A stretch of 64,000 bases of DNA from Bacteroidota bacterium (GTDB taxonomy: Bacteria; Bacteroidota; Bacteroidia; Bacteroidales; VadinHA17), in assembly GCA_029552825.1 (NCBI GenBank), contig JAKPDL010000224.1:33645-97644 (forward strand). Reading direction: 5' to 3'. Both the position numbers and the translations under genes were made by a program. Numbering within the stretch: position 1 is the stretch's first letter; every line of letters begins with the position of its first letter. The notes below the pieces were generated by a model, which ran no database searches, was not told where the DNA came from, and saw only the letters and a list, made by a program, of their open reading frames with translations. Shown in pieces: positions 25,440 to 35,407 of the stretch.

Positions 25440-25895
25440 TTATTTAATGTTTGTTATATCGATTTTTTTGGGTTTCTGTGCCTCATGCTTGTGCTCACTT
25501 CCAGCGTATACATGCATATTTTTAAACAGGGCTCTTCCCAGCCTGTTTTTCGGTAGCATACCCTTAACTGCATGCTCAATGAGATAAATCGGATTTTTCC
25601 TGAGCATGTCTTCAGCTTTTGTTATTCTCTGTCCTCCAGGGTAACCTGTATGCCTTACATATTCTTTTTCATTCCATTTTTCACCGGTGAGAATTACCTT
25701 CTCAGCATTGATGACCACTACATTGTCGCCACAGTCAACATGAGGTGTGAAATATGGTTTGTGCTTCCCACGCAGCAGAGAAGCAATTACCGATGCCAGA
25801 CGACCCAGAACCTGTCCTTCAGCATCAACAAGTACCCATTCCTTTTGGACTGTAGATTTATTAGCCGATTCTGTTCTGTAACTTAAAGTATTCAC
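25440..25895 (-). CDS. rplM: 50S ribosomal protein L13
   Basis: A large-subunit ribosomal protein of 151 residues. Motifs are [47 protein letters not shown] and a [14 protein letters not shown] segment. It is the first gene of rplM-rpsI-rpsB-tsf and follows a promoter with a 5'-end hairpin. Confidence 0.98.
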   Translation of the reverse strand: MNTLSYRTESANKSTVQKEWVLVDAEGQVLGRLASVIASLLRGKHKPYFTPHVDCGDNVVVINAEKVILTGEKWNEKEYVRHTGYPGGQRITKAEDMLRKNPIYLIEHAVKGMLPKNRLGRALFKNMHVYAGSEHKHEAQKPKKIDITNIK

Positions 25896-25939
25896 TTTAT
25901 ATTGTTTTTATTTGATTTACTTATATTTATAAAATATTT

Positions 25940-25965
25940 ACCCGATTAACGGGTCTGCAAAAATA
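25940..25965 (-). promoter_or_regulatory. rplM operon -7 box and 5'-terminal hairpin
   Basis: The minus strand reads TATTTTTG at 25965-25958, a perfect TAnnTTTG -7 box. Four bases further on lies a 5-bp hairpin ACCCG/CGGGT (25954-25940, loop TTAAT). The hairpin would sit at the very 5' end of the mRNA, about 45 bases before L13. A -33 element is not clear. It may stabilise the message or be part of an L13/S9 leader. Confidence 0.45.
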
Positions 25966-26177
25966 CAACATATTTTCAAAAAAAAGAACTGTATGAGTAA
26001 TTTTATTTAATTCTTATTTAAGCCAGCAATCCGCCATATATCTTTAATTGGTTAATTAATAGATTATTATCTGATACTTTTAACTTCTTTTAATCATTGA
26101 ATCGGCATAATACATAAATACGATTTCGATATTTATAAAAATTAAGATATTAGCAGAGAACTTTTCCTGAATAGGTT

Positions 26178-26723
26178 ATGGTATCGAAGAAAAGTGATGA
26201 AACATATTGCGGTAAAAGACTTATGGCTGATTTTTATGAGCAGGATGTACTCACCGTTGCTCCTTCACTTCTAGGGAAAATACTTGTCGTGAAGCAGCCA
26301 TCAGGGGATGTCTTAAGGTATAAGATAACAGAGACTGAAGCCTACAGGGGACATGAAGACAGGGCCTGTCATGCCTCAAAGGGTAAAACTCGGCGCACAG
26401 AGGTTATGTTCAGGCGTGGGGGATATGTTTATGTTTACTTTGTTTATGGTATGTACTGGATGCTCAATGTTGTAACCGGGCCTGAAAATGAACCACAGGC
26501 AGCGTTGATAAGAGGAATTGAAGGCTATGAAGGACCTGGGAGACTGACCCGTGTACTCGGAATTGATGGAACTTTCTACGGAGAAGACCTTACATCTTCA
26601 AAGCGGATATGGATAGAAGACAATGGTTATAAAGCTTCCTTTATTACATCACCACGGATCGGGATCAACTATGCAGGTCAGCCATGGGTTGATATGCCCT
26701 GGAGATTTATTCTCACAGCCTGA
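26178..26723 (+). CDS. 3-methyladenine DNA glycosylase (AAG/MPG type)
   Basis: Removes alkylated purines from DNA. The 181 residues match the AAG family: LLGKILVV near the start, ITETEAYRGHEDRACHAS with the catalytic glutamate, VYFVYGMYWMLNVV, and GPGRLTRVLGID near the C terminus. Two starts are possible, 26178 or 26223 (MADFYEQD). The second would give 166 residues and is as plausible. It converges on the next gene with a gap of six bases. Confidence 0.93.
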   Translation: MVSKKSDETYCGKRLMADFYEQDVLTVAPSLLGKILVVKQPSGDVLRYKITETEAYRGHEDRACHASKGKTRRTEVMFRRGGYVYVYFVYGMYWMLNVVTGPENEPQAALIRGIEGYEGPGRLTRVLGIDGTFYGEDLTSSKRIWIEDNGYKASFITSPRIGINYAGQPWVDMPWRFILTA

Positions 26724-26729
26724 ACTTAT

Positions 26730-27827
26730 TTATTCCTTGATATTGAACAGAGTTATTCTCCTGTCGAAGTTTATATGAAGTGCAATGGCGGTGTCCATAC
26801 GTTTGAGATTGAAATCATAATATCCTTCGAACCCCAGCATAAATTCAAAAAGCTCATGTGGAAACAGATTAAGATAAACAGCTCCGGTCCAGATTTTTCT
26901 TCTTGAAATAATATATCCAGGCTGGTAATCAGAAACACTACCATAAATCTGATTGCCATCGGGAGCATAAAAATTGTGAGAGAACCAGAAATAAGAGCCT
27001 ATATAAAGTGACCGGTAACTGTAATGTAACCTCAGCCATGAAGCATTTCCTTCCGTTATGCCCATATCGCCCTTTCCTGTAAGTTCCCTGTAAACGAAAT
27101 GGAGATATTCAACTCCGGGAACCCCTGCTTTTGCGCCAATATTGAAATTTAACCTGGCTCCTCCTGCGATATTTAAAAAAGTCAGTACATGTCCATTGTA
27201 GTTACTTATCTGACCTCCGAAATGTTTGAATTTTAACTGAACGGGGATATTTAAACTTATAAAACCATCAATAAAGTCACATTTGTAACTGAAAGATTCT
27301 CCCGCAGTAAATACCTCCCGCACTGTATCTCCCCTGAAAATAAAATTCTCCCAGTTTAGCCATAAGTCGCTGAAGAGTTTACCTGTCTCAGTTACAAATG
27401 ATGCACCATTTTCGGTATAGGAAGTGTAAATTCGTTCAGAATCAAAATGCGGGTCGAACATTCTGTGTTTGTTACCTCCATCAAATGCTCCGAGAGTAAG
27501 AGTACTGTTCCGGGTTACTTTCCATCTGGTGCTCAGAAGAAGTTGTGGTTTAATGGAAAAAGGTTCACCCGAATAAATTTGTTGGTGCATTCCTGCACTT
27601 ATTTCAAACTTTTCTGAAGGGGCATAAGTAATAACAGGCCTTAAAAAACTTCCTATCAGAGTATAGCCTTCTACAATAGGATTGAAATATTCGTTGTTCT
27701 TAATAAAACTTATGTTTTTAAGATCCAGAAAAACTTTACCGTTACTTTCCACTAAAGATTCATTCTCCTGAGCTGTTAATGTTGTCGCGCAACAGATCAA
27801 AAACAAAAAAGAAAAAATCTGTTTCAT
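26730..27827 (-). CDS. secreted or outer-membrane protein of unknown function
   Basis: A 365-residue protein with a clear signal peptide (MKQIFSFLFLICCATTLTAQ). The start at 27827 is chosen over 28049, since the longer form overlaps the divergent gene at 27949 and buries the signal sequence. The mature part is rich in aromatic residues and alternating beta-strand patterns (SWLRLHYSYRSLYIGSYFWFS is typical in style). The last residues are hydrophobic-aromatic, as in outer-membrane barrels. I recognise no named family. It is divergent from the GT117-like gene. Confidence 0.65.
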   Translation of the reverse strand: MKQIFSFLFLICCATTLTAQENESLVESNGKVFLDLKNISFIKNNEYFNPIVEGYTLIGSFLRPVITYAPSEKFEISAGMHQQIYSGEPFSIKPQLLLSTRWKVTRNSTLTLGAFDGGNKHRMFDPHFDSERIYTSYTENGASFVTETGKLFSDLWLNWENFIFRGDTVREVFTAGESFSYKCDFIDGFISLNIPVQLKFKHFGGQISNYNGHVLTFLNIAGGARLNFNIGAKAGVPGVEYLHFVYRELTGKGDMGITEGNASWLRLHYSYRSLYIGSYFWFSHNFYAPDGNQIYGSVSDYQPGYIISRRKIWTGAVYLNLFPHELFEFMLGFEGYYDFNLKRMDTAIALHINFDRRITLFNIKE

Positions 27828-27948
27828 CAGTTTTATTTGAGCCATTAAAAATAATAAATTGTATTGTTTACAGGTTAAAATGGCATCATAATGAATCACA
27901 AGTGATTTTTTTTGCGTTATTTGTCTGGCATTTGTAATCAATTCTATC

Positions 27949-30900
27949 ATGGATTCATCATACATCATTTTCAGGCGATGGAATAGCATTACCGGGTGGT
28001 TGATGTTTCTGATTTCCACTACAGTATATTTGATTACCATGGAACCCACTGTAAGTTTCTGGGATTGTGGTGAGTTTATTCTTTCAGCTTTCAGGCTTCA
28101 GGTAGGGCATCCTCCCGGTGCTCCGATGTTTATTATGCTTGGGCGTATTGCTACGTTGTTTGCAGGAGGAGATACATCAAAAGTGGCAGTTACAATGAAT
28201 GCCCTTTCAGCGATATGCAGTGGATTTACGATTTTGTTCCTCTTCTGGACTATAACTCATCTTGTTAGAAAGGCTCTTTGTAATGATGGTATTCCTGCTT
28301 CAAATCAGATTTTTCCGGTCCTTGCAAGTGGTGTAACAGGAGCTCTGGCATATACTTTTTCTGACACTTTCTGGTTTTCAGCTGTCGAAGGTGAGTTATA
28401 TGCAATGTCGTCTCTTATAACCGCTCTTGTATTCTGGGCGATGCTAAAATGGGAAGATGAAGCTGATGAACCCTCTGCTGGACGGTGGATCGTTCTGATA
28501 GCATACCTGATGGGACTGGGCATGGGTATTCACCGGCTTAATCTGCTTGTGCTTCCTGTTCTGGTGTTCATTTATTATTTCAGGAAATATGAAGTGACTG
28601 TAAAAGGGTTACTTAAAACATTTGTTATAGCAGTAGCTCTTCTATGGTTTGTAGTTTTCGTTTTTATTCCTGGAGTTCCAAGGGTGGGAAGCTGGTTTGA
28701 ACTTCTATTTGTTAATGTATTCGGTCTGCCTTATAATTCAGGACTTTTATTTTATGTGGCATTTCTCATTGCACTTTTAGTAATACTTGTAAGATATTCT
28801 CTAAAGAAGCAAAACATTCTCCTTAACTATATTGTTACCATATTGACGGTTATTCTTATAGGCTATTCATCATATGCCATGATAATTATAAGGTCATCGG
28901 CAAAGCCGCCTATGAACCAGAATGACCCGTCAAACATTTTTTCGTTTATCTATTATATAAACATGGAGCAGTATGGCAGTTCACCAAAAGTTTATGGTAA
29001 TTATTACAATGCTCCGGTAACGAGAGTCAGGGAAGTTATTGCTGGATACAACAAGATAAACGGAAGATATGAACCTTATTACAGGCCGAAATACGGATAC
29101 CATGAGAAATTCGAAACAATTTTCCCTCGCATGTACAGTTCAGAACCTGACCATGAAGCTGCATACAAATACTGGGGGAAAATAAAGGGCAGGCGTTATA
29201 CTGTTGAATCTTCATCAGGTAAAACGACTCTTGTTTGTCCTACTTTTGTGGAGAATCTGAGATTTTTTTTCAGGTACCAGGTAGGGTTTATGTATTTCAG
29301 GTATTTTATGTGGAATTTTGCGGGCAGGCAGAATGATATTCAAGGGAATGGAAATCCTCTTTACGGCAACTGGATAAGCGGGATAAAATTTATAGATAAC
29401 GCAAGGCTTGGCGATCAGGATAAAATACCGGAGGAATTAAGGAAAAATCCAGGGCGGAACACATATTACTGTTTGCCTCTGCTCCTGGGCCTGGCAGGAA
29501 TGCTCTGGCAATACAAAAGGGACAAGTACAGGTTCTGGGTGCTCTTTGGCTTCTTTTTCATGACAGGGCTGGCAATTATTGTATATCTGAATCAATATCC
29601 AAATCAACCTCGCGAAAGGGATTATGCCTATTCAGGTTCGTTTTATGCATTTTCTGTCTGGATTGGAGCAGGCTTTATGTTTTTTTATGAGTTTATTAAA
29701 AAGCTTGTTCCTGAGAAACCTGCAGCTATTCTCACATTTGTATTGTTGCTGGCTGCAGTTCCGGCTCTTATGGCATCACAGAACTGGGATGATCATGACA
29801 GGTCGGGCCGCTACACAGCACGGGCTATAGGTGCAAACTATCTTAAGTCTGTTGCACCGAATGCAATTCTGTTTACTTATGGAGATAATGATTCATTTCC
29901 TCTCTGGTATGCTCAGGACGTTGAAGGAACCAGAACAGATGTAAGGGTAGCAAATCTGAGTTACATTCAGGCTGGGTGGTATATTGAAATGATGAGGCAG
30001 AAGGCATGGGATTCTGATCCTCTGCCCTTCTCACTCAGTCAGGATAAATATATTGAAGGCAAGAGAACTCAGTTGCCAGTTGAAGACCGTGTTGGGAGGC
30101 CTGTGCCGCTTAAACAGGTGGTGAATTTTGCCGGACTTGACGACCGGCAGGCAAAATTAGATATTACAGGAAGAGGAGATTTTCTCAATTACCTGCCGGC
30201 AAGTAAATTTATAATTGATGTTGACACTGCGTTTGTACTTGCAAACGGAACAGTAAAGAAATATTTTGCCGACAGCATAGTATCACCGATGATTTGGGAG
30301 TATACCGAAACAGATGCATTTAAGGGGGACCTTGCAATTATGGATATACTCGCGACGAACAACTGGGTTCGCCCAATCTATTTTTCAACCACAGTACCTT
30401 CCTCTCAGTACAAGGGGCTTGAGAAGTTTTTTGTGCAGGAGGGGCTTGCCTACAGGGTGGTGCCTGTACGAACGGGGAAGCCACTACCTGGAGAGTTCGG
30501 AATGATTGACACACATGTTATGTACGACAACCTGATGAATAAATTTCAATGGGGCAATGCAGATGCACCCGGTGTTTACCTTGATGAGAACAACAGAAGG
30601 ATGTTCAGCAATTTCAAAAGGATGTTCGGCTCCCTTGGCATCAGGCTTATTGAGACAGGAGACACGCTCAGAGCTCTCGAAGTTGCTCACAGGGGACTCT
30701 CTCTGGTGCCTGAAGAGAAAATTCCGCATGACTATTTCGCGGTTACACTTGCAGAGGTTTTAATAAGAGGGCGTGAAAAGGAAGAAGGTTTAAGGCTAAT
30801 AAATAAAATACTGGATTATGCACGTAGTTACCTTCAATATATTGTAAGAATACCTAAGGAAAAGAGATTTGGACTTGAGTATCCTATAGGGGTAAATATG

Positions 30901-31020
30901 CAGGCAATGATTGACATTTACAGAATGTATAACCGTTTGGGAATGCTGGAAGAGGCAAAGGGACTTGAGAATGAGCTTGGAATTTATTATCAGGAGCTTT
31001 ATCCGGCAACATCACAATGA
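27949..31020 (+). CDS. DUF2723 / glycosyltransferase-117-like membrane protein
   Basis: A 1023-residue membrane protein of the DUF2723 family (GT117), common in Bacteroidota and related to protein O-mannosyltransferase-fold enzymes. The N terminus has the family hallmark TVSFWDCGEFILSAFRLQVG followed by HPPGAPMF, in the first periplasmic loop after helix 1. About ten or more hydrophobic helices lie within residues 10-620. A large soluble region follows (GDNDSFPLWYAQDVEGTRTD) with a TPR-like end. The first 100 bases are close to a divergent promoter region. It is followed after four bases by the deacetylase gene, suggesting joint work on surface glycans. The acceptor is unknown. Confidence 0.88.
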   Translation: MDSSYIIFRRWNSITGWLMFLISTTVYLITMEPTVSFWDCGEFILSAFRLQVGHPPGAPMFIMLGRIATLFAGGDTSKVAVTMNALSAICSGFTILFLFWTITHLVRKALCNDGIPASNQIFPVLASGVTGALAYTFSDTFWFSAVEGELYAMSSLITALVFWAMLKWEDEADEPSAGRWIVLIAYLMGLGMGIHRLNLLVLPVLVFIYYFRKYEVTVKGLLKTFVIAVALLWFVVFVFIPGVPRVGSWFELLFVNVFGLPYNSGLLFYVAFLIALLVILVRYSLKKQNILLNYIVTILTVILIGYSSYAMIIIRSSAKPPMNQNDPSNIFSFIYYINMEQYGSSPKVYGNYYNAPVTRVREVIAGYNKINGRYEPYYRPKYGYHEKFETIFPRMYSSEPDHEAAYKYWGKIKGRRYTVESSSGKTTLVCPTFVENLRFFFRYQVGFMYFRYFMWNFAGRQNDIQGNGNPLYGNWISGIKFIDNARLGDQDKIPEELRKNPGRNTYYCLPLLLGLAGMLWQYKRDKYRFWVLFGFFFMTGLAIIVYLNQYPNQPRERDYAYSGSFYAFSVWIGAGFMFFYEFIKKLVPEKPAAILTFVLLLAAVPALMASQNWDDHDRSGRYTARAIGANYLKSVAPNAILFTYGDNDSFPLWYAQDVEGTRTDVRVANLSYIQAGWYIEMMRQKAWDSDPLPFSLSQDKYIEGKRTQLPVEDRVGRPVPLKQVVNFAGLDDRQAKLDITGRGDFLNYLPASKFIIDVDTAFVLANGTVKKYFADSIVSPMIWEYTETDAFKGDLAIMDILATNNWVRPIYFSTTVPSSQYKGLEKFFVQEGLAYRVVPVRTGKPLPGEFGMIDTHVMYDNLMNKFQWGNADAPGVYLDENNRRMFSNFKRMFGSLGIRLIETGDTLRALEVAHRGLSLVPEEKIPHDYFAVTLAEVLIRGREKEEGLRLINKILDYARSYLQYIVRIPKEKRFGLEYPIGVNMQAMIDIYRMYNRLGMLEEAKGLENELGIYYQELYPATSQ

Positions 31021-31024
31021 AAAT

Positions 31025-31642
31025 ATGGCGGTGGTTTACAGATTGCCATGGGTTGCGAAATGGCTTTATCCCCAAGCAATGTCGACCGTTAAGTTTAGCG
31101 AGCAGGTTTTATGCCTGACTTTTGACGACGGACCCGACCCAGGCTCAACTCCTTATATAATGGATATTCTTAACAGGAATGCTATAAAAGCTTGTTTCTT
31201 CTGCACAGGAGAAAACGCTGAAAAATTCCCTGAGCTAGTTTCAATGCTGGTTAAGGAGGGACATGTATCAGGGAATCATACTTACAGTCATTTAGATGGG
31301 ATTGGAGTAACAACAAAGAGGTATCTTGATGACATTCTTAGAGCGGTTCCTTACACCTCCAGTGTTATTTTCAGACCTCCTTTTGGCCGCATGAAACCAG
31401 GGCAATACAGAGCTCTGGCAGGTTGTTATAAAATAGTTTTATGGGATCTTCTGGCAGCAGACTTTGCAGAAAATGTTTCGGGCAAAAAGATTATTGAGGA
31501 ACTGAAAGTTAAAATAAGATCCGGGTCAATAATAGCACTGCATGATAAACCTATCAGCCGAAAGAAGAATTTTCTTGAAGAATTTATAAAGATGATGAAG
31601 GATTCTGGATATACTTTTGTATTACCTGACTTTAATATGTAA
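31025..31642 (+). CDS. polysaccharide deacetylase (NodB-type)
   Basis: A 205-residue NodB-homology deacetylase. It has TFDDGPDPGSTPYIMDIL (motif 1 with the catalytic and metal aspartates), HTYSHLD (motif 2, H-x3-H), FRPPFGRMKPG (motif 3) and a C-terminal IIALHDKP with the motif-5 histidine. The ATG at 31025 is preferred over an in-frame start at 30911, which would lie inside the DUF2723 gene. No signal peptide is obvious, so it may act in the cytoplasm or on lipid-linked glycans. Coupling to the upstream gene supports a role in envelope glycan modification. Confidence 0.88.
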   Translation: MAVVYRLPWVAKWLYPQAMSTVKFSEQVLCLTFDDGPDPGSTPYIMDILNRNAIKACFFCTGENAEKFPELVSMLVKEGHVSGNHTYSHLDGIGVTTKRYLDDILRAVPYTSSVIFRPPFGRMKPGQYRALAGCYKIVLWDLLAADFAENVSGKKIIEELKVKIRSGSIIALHDKPISRKKNFLEEFIKMMKDSGYTFVLPDFNM

Positions 31643-31644
31643 AC

Positions 31645-31679
31645 TTTGAATTTTATATCCGTCAGAAATACTATTTTTG
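31645..31679 (+). promoter_or_regulatory. purD promoter
   Basis: TTTG at 31645-31648 and TATTTTTG at 31672-31679 match the Bacteroidota -33 and -7 elements with 23 bases between them. The -7 box is 19 bases before the purD ATG. Confidence 0.5.
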
Positions 31680-31698
31680 AAGAAATTTGTAAGAAGAA

Positions 31699-32970
31699 AT
31701 GAAGATACTTATTCTGGGATCAGGAGGACGAGAGCATGCTATTGCATGGAAACTTGCTCAGAGCAGCAAAGTGGAAGAGATTTTTATTGCTCCCGGCAAT
31801 GCAGGTACTTCAATGTGTGGAACGAACATAAACATTTCGCCAGAAAATTTTTCTGAGGTAAAGGAAGCGGTCCTTTCGACAGGGGTTGGCATGGTAGTAG
31901 TAGGACCTGAGGCACCTCTTGTAGGAGGTATACATGATTTTTTCCTTCAGGATGATGAGCTTAAAAATATACCTGTGATAGGTCCTGTTGGTGCTGCTGC
32001 AAAACTTGAGGGGAGCAAAGATTTTGCAAAGGGATTTATGAAAAAATATGGCATACCAACAGCTCCATACCGCACATTTGACATTAATAATGTAGGAGAG
32101 GCCCGTTCATTTCTCGAATCTCTCAAGCCACCCTATGTGCTTAAGGCTGATGGACTTGCTGCAGGGAAGGGGGTTGTAATTCTGAATACTGTTAACGAAG
32201 CACTTTCAGAGCTGGATGCAATACTAACAGGAAAATTTGGAGAGGCAGGAAAGAAAGTTGTAATAGAGCAATATCTGAGGGGAATAGAGTTATCAGTTTT
32301 TATTGTAACAGATGGTAAGAATTACCGTATACTTCCTGAGGCAAAGGATTACAAGAGGGCAGGAGAGGGTGATACGGGTCCGAATACTGGAGGAATGGGT
32401 GCAGTTTCACCGGTGCCTTTTGCTACTGAACATTTTATGTACAGAGTTGAAAAAAGGATTATTAAACCCACCATTGAAGGCCTTGCAAATGAGGGTATCA
32501 GATACAAAGGATTCATTTTCTTTGGCTTAATGAATGTTAATGGAGAACCTTATGTAATTGAATATAATGTACGCCTGGGTGATCCTGAAGCTGAAGTTAT
32601 ACTTCCGAGAATCAGTTCCGACTTTTATGACCTTCTTGAAGGAGTAGTAAATGGTAATCTTAATCGCCGGAAAATACAGATAGACAGCAGGTATGTTGCA
32701 ACAGTAGTGTTGGTGTCAGGAGGATATCCGGGAAAATACGAGAAAGGAAAGGTAATTTACGGGCTCGATCTTGTTTCAGATTGTATTGTATTTCATTCGG
32801 GAACGAAAATAGAAAACGGTAACATTGTAACGAACGGCGGAAGAGTGCTGGCTATAACAGCCTATGGTTTAACATTATATGAAGCACTACAGAATGCTTA
32901 CAGAAATGCCTCACTTATTTCCTGGGAAGGAATGTATTACCGTACTGAAATAGGTTTTGATCTGTTATGA
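31699..32970 (+). CDS. purD: phosphoribosylamine-glycine ligase
   Basis: Makes glycinamide ribonucleotide in purine synthesis. The 423-residue ATP-grasp enzyme has LILGSGGREHAIAWKLAQS at the N terminus, VGPEAPLVGGI, LKADGLAAGKGVVI, the NTGGMGAVSPVPF loop and an EYNVRLGDPEAEVILPR metal-binding segment. Length is standard. The next gene begins one base after its stop, so the two are translationally coupled. Confidence 0.97.
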   Translation: MKILILGSGGREHAIAWKLAQSSKVEEIFIAPGNAGTSMCGTNINISPENFSEVKEAVLSTGVGMVVVGPEAPLVGGIHDFFLQDDELKNIPVIGPVGAAAKLEGSKDFAKGFMKKYGIPTAPYRTFDINNVGEARSFLESLKPPYVLKADGLAAGKGVVILNTVNEALSELDAILTGKFGEAGKKVVIEQYLRGIELSVFIVTDGKNYRILPEAKDYKRAGEGDTGPNTGGMGAVSPVPFATEHFMYRVEKRIIKPTIEGLANEGIRYKGFIFFGLMNVNGEPYVIEYNVRLGDPEAEVILPRISSDFYDLLEGVVNGNLNRRKIQIDSRYVATVVLVSGGYPGKYEKGKVIYGLDLVSDCIVFHSGTKIENGNIVTNGGRVLAITAYGLTLYEALQNAYRNASLISWEGMYYRTEIGFDLL

Positions 32971-32971
32971 G

Positions 32972-33958
32972 ATGCTTAAAGCAATTAAAGGTGTAACACC
33001 CGGCGTAATTCTGTTAAATGTTTTTATTCTGCTGGCACTATGGTTCAGTGCTTTTCTTTTTCAAGGGCAACAATCGGTTTTTTCCGATCACAGATCCATG
33101 CCTCTCTATTTTATTCTCAGGAATTTAACTGGCCCTGGTCAAATAGAAATTATAATAAGTTTGGCATTTATTCTTCTAATTTCCTATCTGCTTGTTCATT
33201 ACAACACGATTCTGTTTTTTATTCCTGAAAGAACGATTGTCCCTTCGGTGCTTTATGCCATTTTTACGGGATTCTTCATTAATTATCAGACGCTGCATCC
33301 GGTTATACCTGCTTCGATTTTTATGCTGATCGCATTGAGAAGAATTATTGATGCATATCATGTAAACGGAACGGCTTTCAGTTTTTTTGATGCTTCCTTG
33401 CTTATAGGAGTCGGAAGTCTTTTTTATGCAAATCTGATATGGTTCGGCATTATTCCCTTGATCGGGGTTATAATTCTTAAAGGTTATAAACTGAAAGAAA
33501 TGATGCTTTCTATAGCTGGTATACCGGTAACTTTACTGATAACTGCAGGAATTTACTATCTGTTTTCCCCCGGCATTAGCGGATTGATTGAAAATTTAAG
33601 ATTTAATCTTTTCAGTGAAGTTGATTCATATAATTTTTCAATTGTGGAACTTGCAGGAATTGCAACAGGAGGAATTACCTTGCTTGCCGGGATTATTTTT
33701 GTTTTTAAGCGGATAAAAAATATGAAAATAAAGTCAAGAAAAATATTTATACTTCTATTATGGTGGTGTTTAATATCTGTTGCATTATATTTTATTTCAC
33801 CGGCAGTTTCGGTTGAGATTTCATATCTTGCAGCTATTCCTTCAGTCTATTATATTTCATACTATTTTATTTTCAGCAAGAGCAGAATAATACCTCTTGC
33901 AATATTTATTGCATTTATCGTGTGTGCTTCAGTAATTCAGGCTTTGCGATATTTTTAG
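32972..33958 (+). CDS. multi-pass membrane protein, DUF6427-like
   Basis: A 328-residue integral membrane protein with about nine hydrophobic segments and few charged residues. It resembles Bacteroidota membrane proteins of the DUF6427 type, often found near purD or serB-like genes. The ATG at 32972 directly follows the purD stop; a TTG start inside purD is less likely. No catalytic motif is seen. It may be a polymerase- or transporter-like envelope protein. The family name is given with moderate confidence only. Confidence 0.6.
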   Translation: MLKAIKGVTPGVILLNVFILLALWFSAFLFQGQQSVFSDHRSMPLYFILRNLTGPGQIEIIISLAFILLISYLLVHYNTILFFIPERTIVPSVLYAIFTGFFINYQTLHPVIPASIFMLIALRRIIDAYHVNGTAFSFFDASLLIGVGSLFYANLIWFGIIPLIGVIILKGYKLKEMMLSIAGIPVTLLITAGIYYLFSPGISGLIENLRFNLFSEVDSYNFSIVELAGIATGGITLLAGIIFVFKRIKNMKIKSRKIFILLLWWCLISVALYFISPAVSVEISYLAAIPSVYYISYYFIFSKSRIIPLAIFIAFIVCASVIQALRYF

Positions 33959-33988
33959 TGATAAAATAATAGTTGCTGTAGCTGGAGA

Positions 33989-34423
33989 CTATTTAACAAG
34001 TGAAACGACTCCTACCCCAAGTCCCTGCTGAAAATCTTTAAAATCGAACATAATTTTATATGTACCGGTTTTGTTGCATACAAATTCGATTGAAGAGAAG
34101 GTTTTTCCGGTTTTAGGGTCAAATGAAGTTAAAATGGTTCTCCCTGTGTCGTCAACGAGTTTCATTATAAGTTCTCCCTGCGAGTTTTCCGAATTGCAGA
34201 GGGTAAAGCGGTATTTCATGTTCTTGCTCAGGGCAAATACCTGTTTATATCTGAAATCCTGGGCAGATGATGCTTTACCAAGCTGGATCCGAAAGTCTTT
34301 CAGATAAGTGGCATTTGGACCTGCGTTCATTACACATTTTCCCACAAGCGGATCGCTTGCCTGGCCTGATGCGACAACAGGCACAAGCATTATTATCATT
34401 ATAAAAGCAACAAGCTTTTTCAT
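33989..34423 (-). CDS. small exported protein of unknown function
   Basis: A protein of about 144 residues with a signal peptide (MKKLVAFIMIIMLVPVVASGQ). The mature part looks like a small beta-sandwich (YRFTLCNSENSQGELIMKL, GTYKIMFDF). An alternative start nine bases upstream overlaps the preceding gene. It is the last of three co-directional genes with the lipoprotein and ABC transporter, and starts one base after the lipoprotein stop. I recognise no family. Confidence 0.6.
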   Translation of the reverse strand: MKKLVAFIMIIMLVPVVASGQASDPLVGKCVMNAGPNATYLKDFRIQLGKASSAQDFRYKQVFALSKNMKYRFTLCNSENSQGELIMKLVDDTGRTILTSFDPKTGKTFSSIEFVCNKTGTYKIMFDFKDFQQGLGVGVVSLVK

Positions 34424-34424
34424 A

Positions 34425-35342
34425 TCACTCATTTGAAATTAACCTGTTTCGGATTTTTTCTGTAGTGTTAATAATTGCTTCAAGTTGTTCATCAGTCATC
34501 TCTACATTACTCTGGTCGGTTTGAACAACAACCAGTGCTCCGTCTTTTTCAACCATTTGAGGCTCACCTACTGTAAAAGTAACTTTAACGTTCCTGTATT
34601 TTTCCTTGAGTTCCTGCATATCCCTGCATAGATCAGTGTACTCTTTGCTTACGTTACAGTATGGTGCAAGGAGCATTATAATATCATTGAGGATAACCTT
34701 TTGTTCTCCGACCCTGCTCCTGAGAAGGGTATCGGGATATTGTTTGAGCACCTGAGTTGCCAGGTATTGACCTTCGATCCAAACTCCGGTGACCATAAGT
34801 GCTGAAAGCTGGCTTCTTCCTTTCTCACGGAGGAATCTGTCTATCTGATTATAGGATTCCAGCGACAGGAATAGAAGCGAGTCGAGATTTGACCTGTTCA
34901 GTGAAAGTCTTTTAAGAGTTTCAAAATCAAAAAATTGACCGACATTAATACCATCGGCAAGTTTTTTAATTGAAGACAGAATATCAATGGAACTGCCTGT
35001 TTTTTCATACATATTAAGGTATCCGAGATCTGCTCCGAGGATACCCAACTTTAATGCCCTGTCGAAACTTGTTGTTATTCTGGATGCATCGATTGAGGAT
35101 GCCAGATAACTGTTTGAAAAAGGCACATTCATCCGCTGCAGGATATTTGCTATTTCAACCGGAGATGAAATGTTTCTAGTTATGTCATCTATTGCTTCAT
35201 CACTCAGTTGCTCAGCTTGCGACAGGGGTATAGAATCTTCGTCAGGAAATAAAAACTGAGTATTTTTTCTTGTCGACGAGTTACACCCGGCCAGTAAAAA
35301 TGCCAGAGTGAAAAAAGACATTAACAGTAACCTGCCGGTCAT
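34425..35342 (-). CDS. envelope lipoprotein of unknown function
   Basis: A 305-residue lipoprotein with lipobox LLAGC (C20). The start at 35342 is chosen because it places the signal peptide correctly; an in-frame start 33 bases upstream would only add a polar stretch. The mature protein is largely helical (LSDEAIDDITRNISSPVEIA, TLKRLSLNRSNLDSLLFLSL) and ends in an acidic helix. It lies between the ABC transporter and the small exported protein, with which it is tightly coupled. The three may form one envelope system. No named domain is recognised. Confidence 0.65.
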   Translation of the reverse strand: MTGRLLLMSFFTLAFLLAGCNSSTRKNTQFLFPDEDSIPLSQAEQLSDEAIDDITRNISSPVEIANILQRMNVPFSNSYLASSIDASRITTSFDRALKLGILGADLGYLNMYEKTGSSIDILSSIKKLADGINVGQFFDFETLKRLSLNRSNLDSLLFLSLESYNQIDRFLREKGRSQLSALMVTGVWIEGQYLATQVLKQYPDTLLRSRVGEQKVILNDIIMLLAPYCNVSKEYTDLCRDMQELKEKYRNVKVTFTVGEPQMVEKDGALVVVQTDQSNVEMTDEQLEAIINTTEKIRNRLISNE

Positions 35343-35407
35343 TATTTTTAATAATTGTAAATTAGTTAAGTACAAAAATATAAATAAAAAAATATAAACA
35401 GAGTTTA

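Noticed and set aside
27828..28049. Longer N terminus for the secreted protein at 26730-27827
   Set aside because: It would bury the signal peptide and overlap the divergent DUF2723 gene.
30911..31024. Earlier start of the polysaccharide deacetylase
   Set aside because: The extra 38 codons lie inside the DUF2723 gene, and the family fold begins after 31025.
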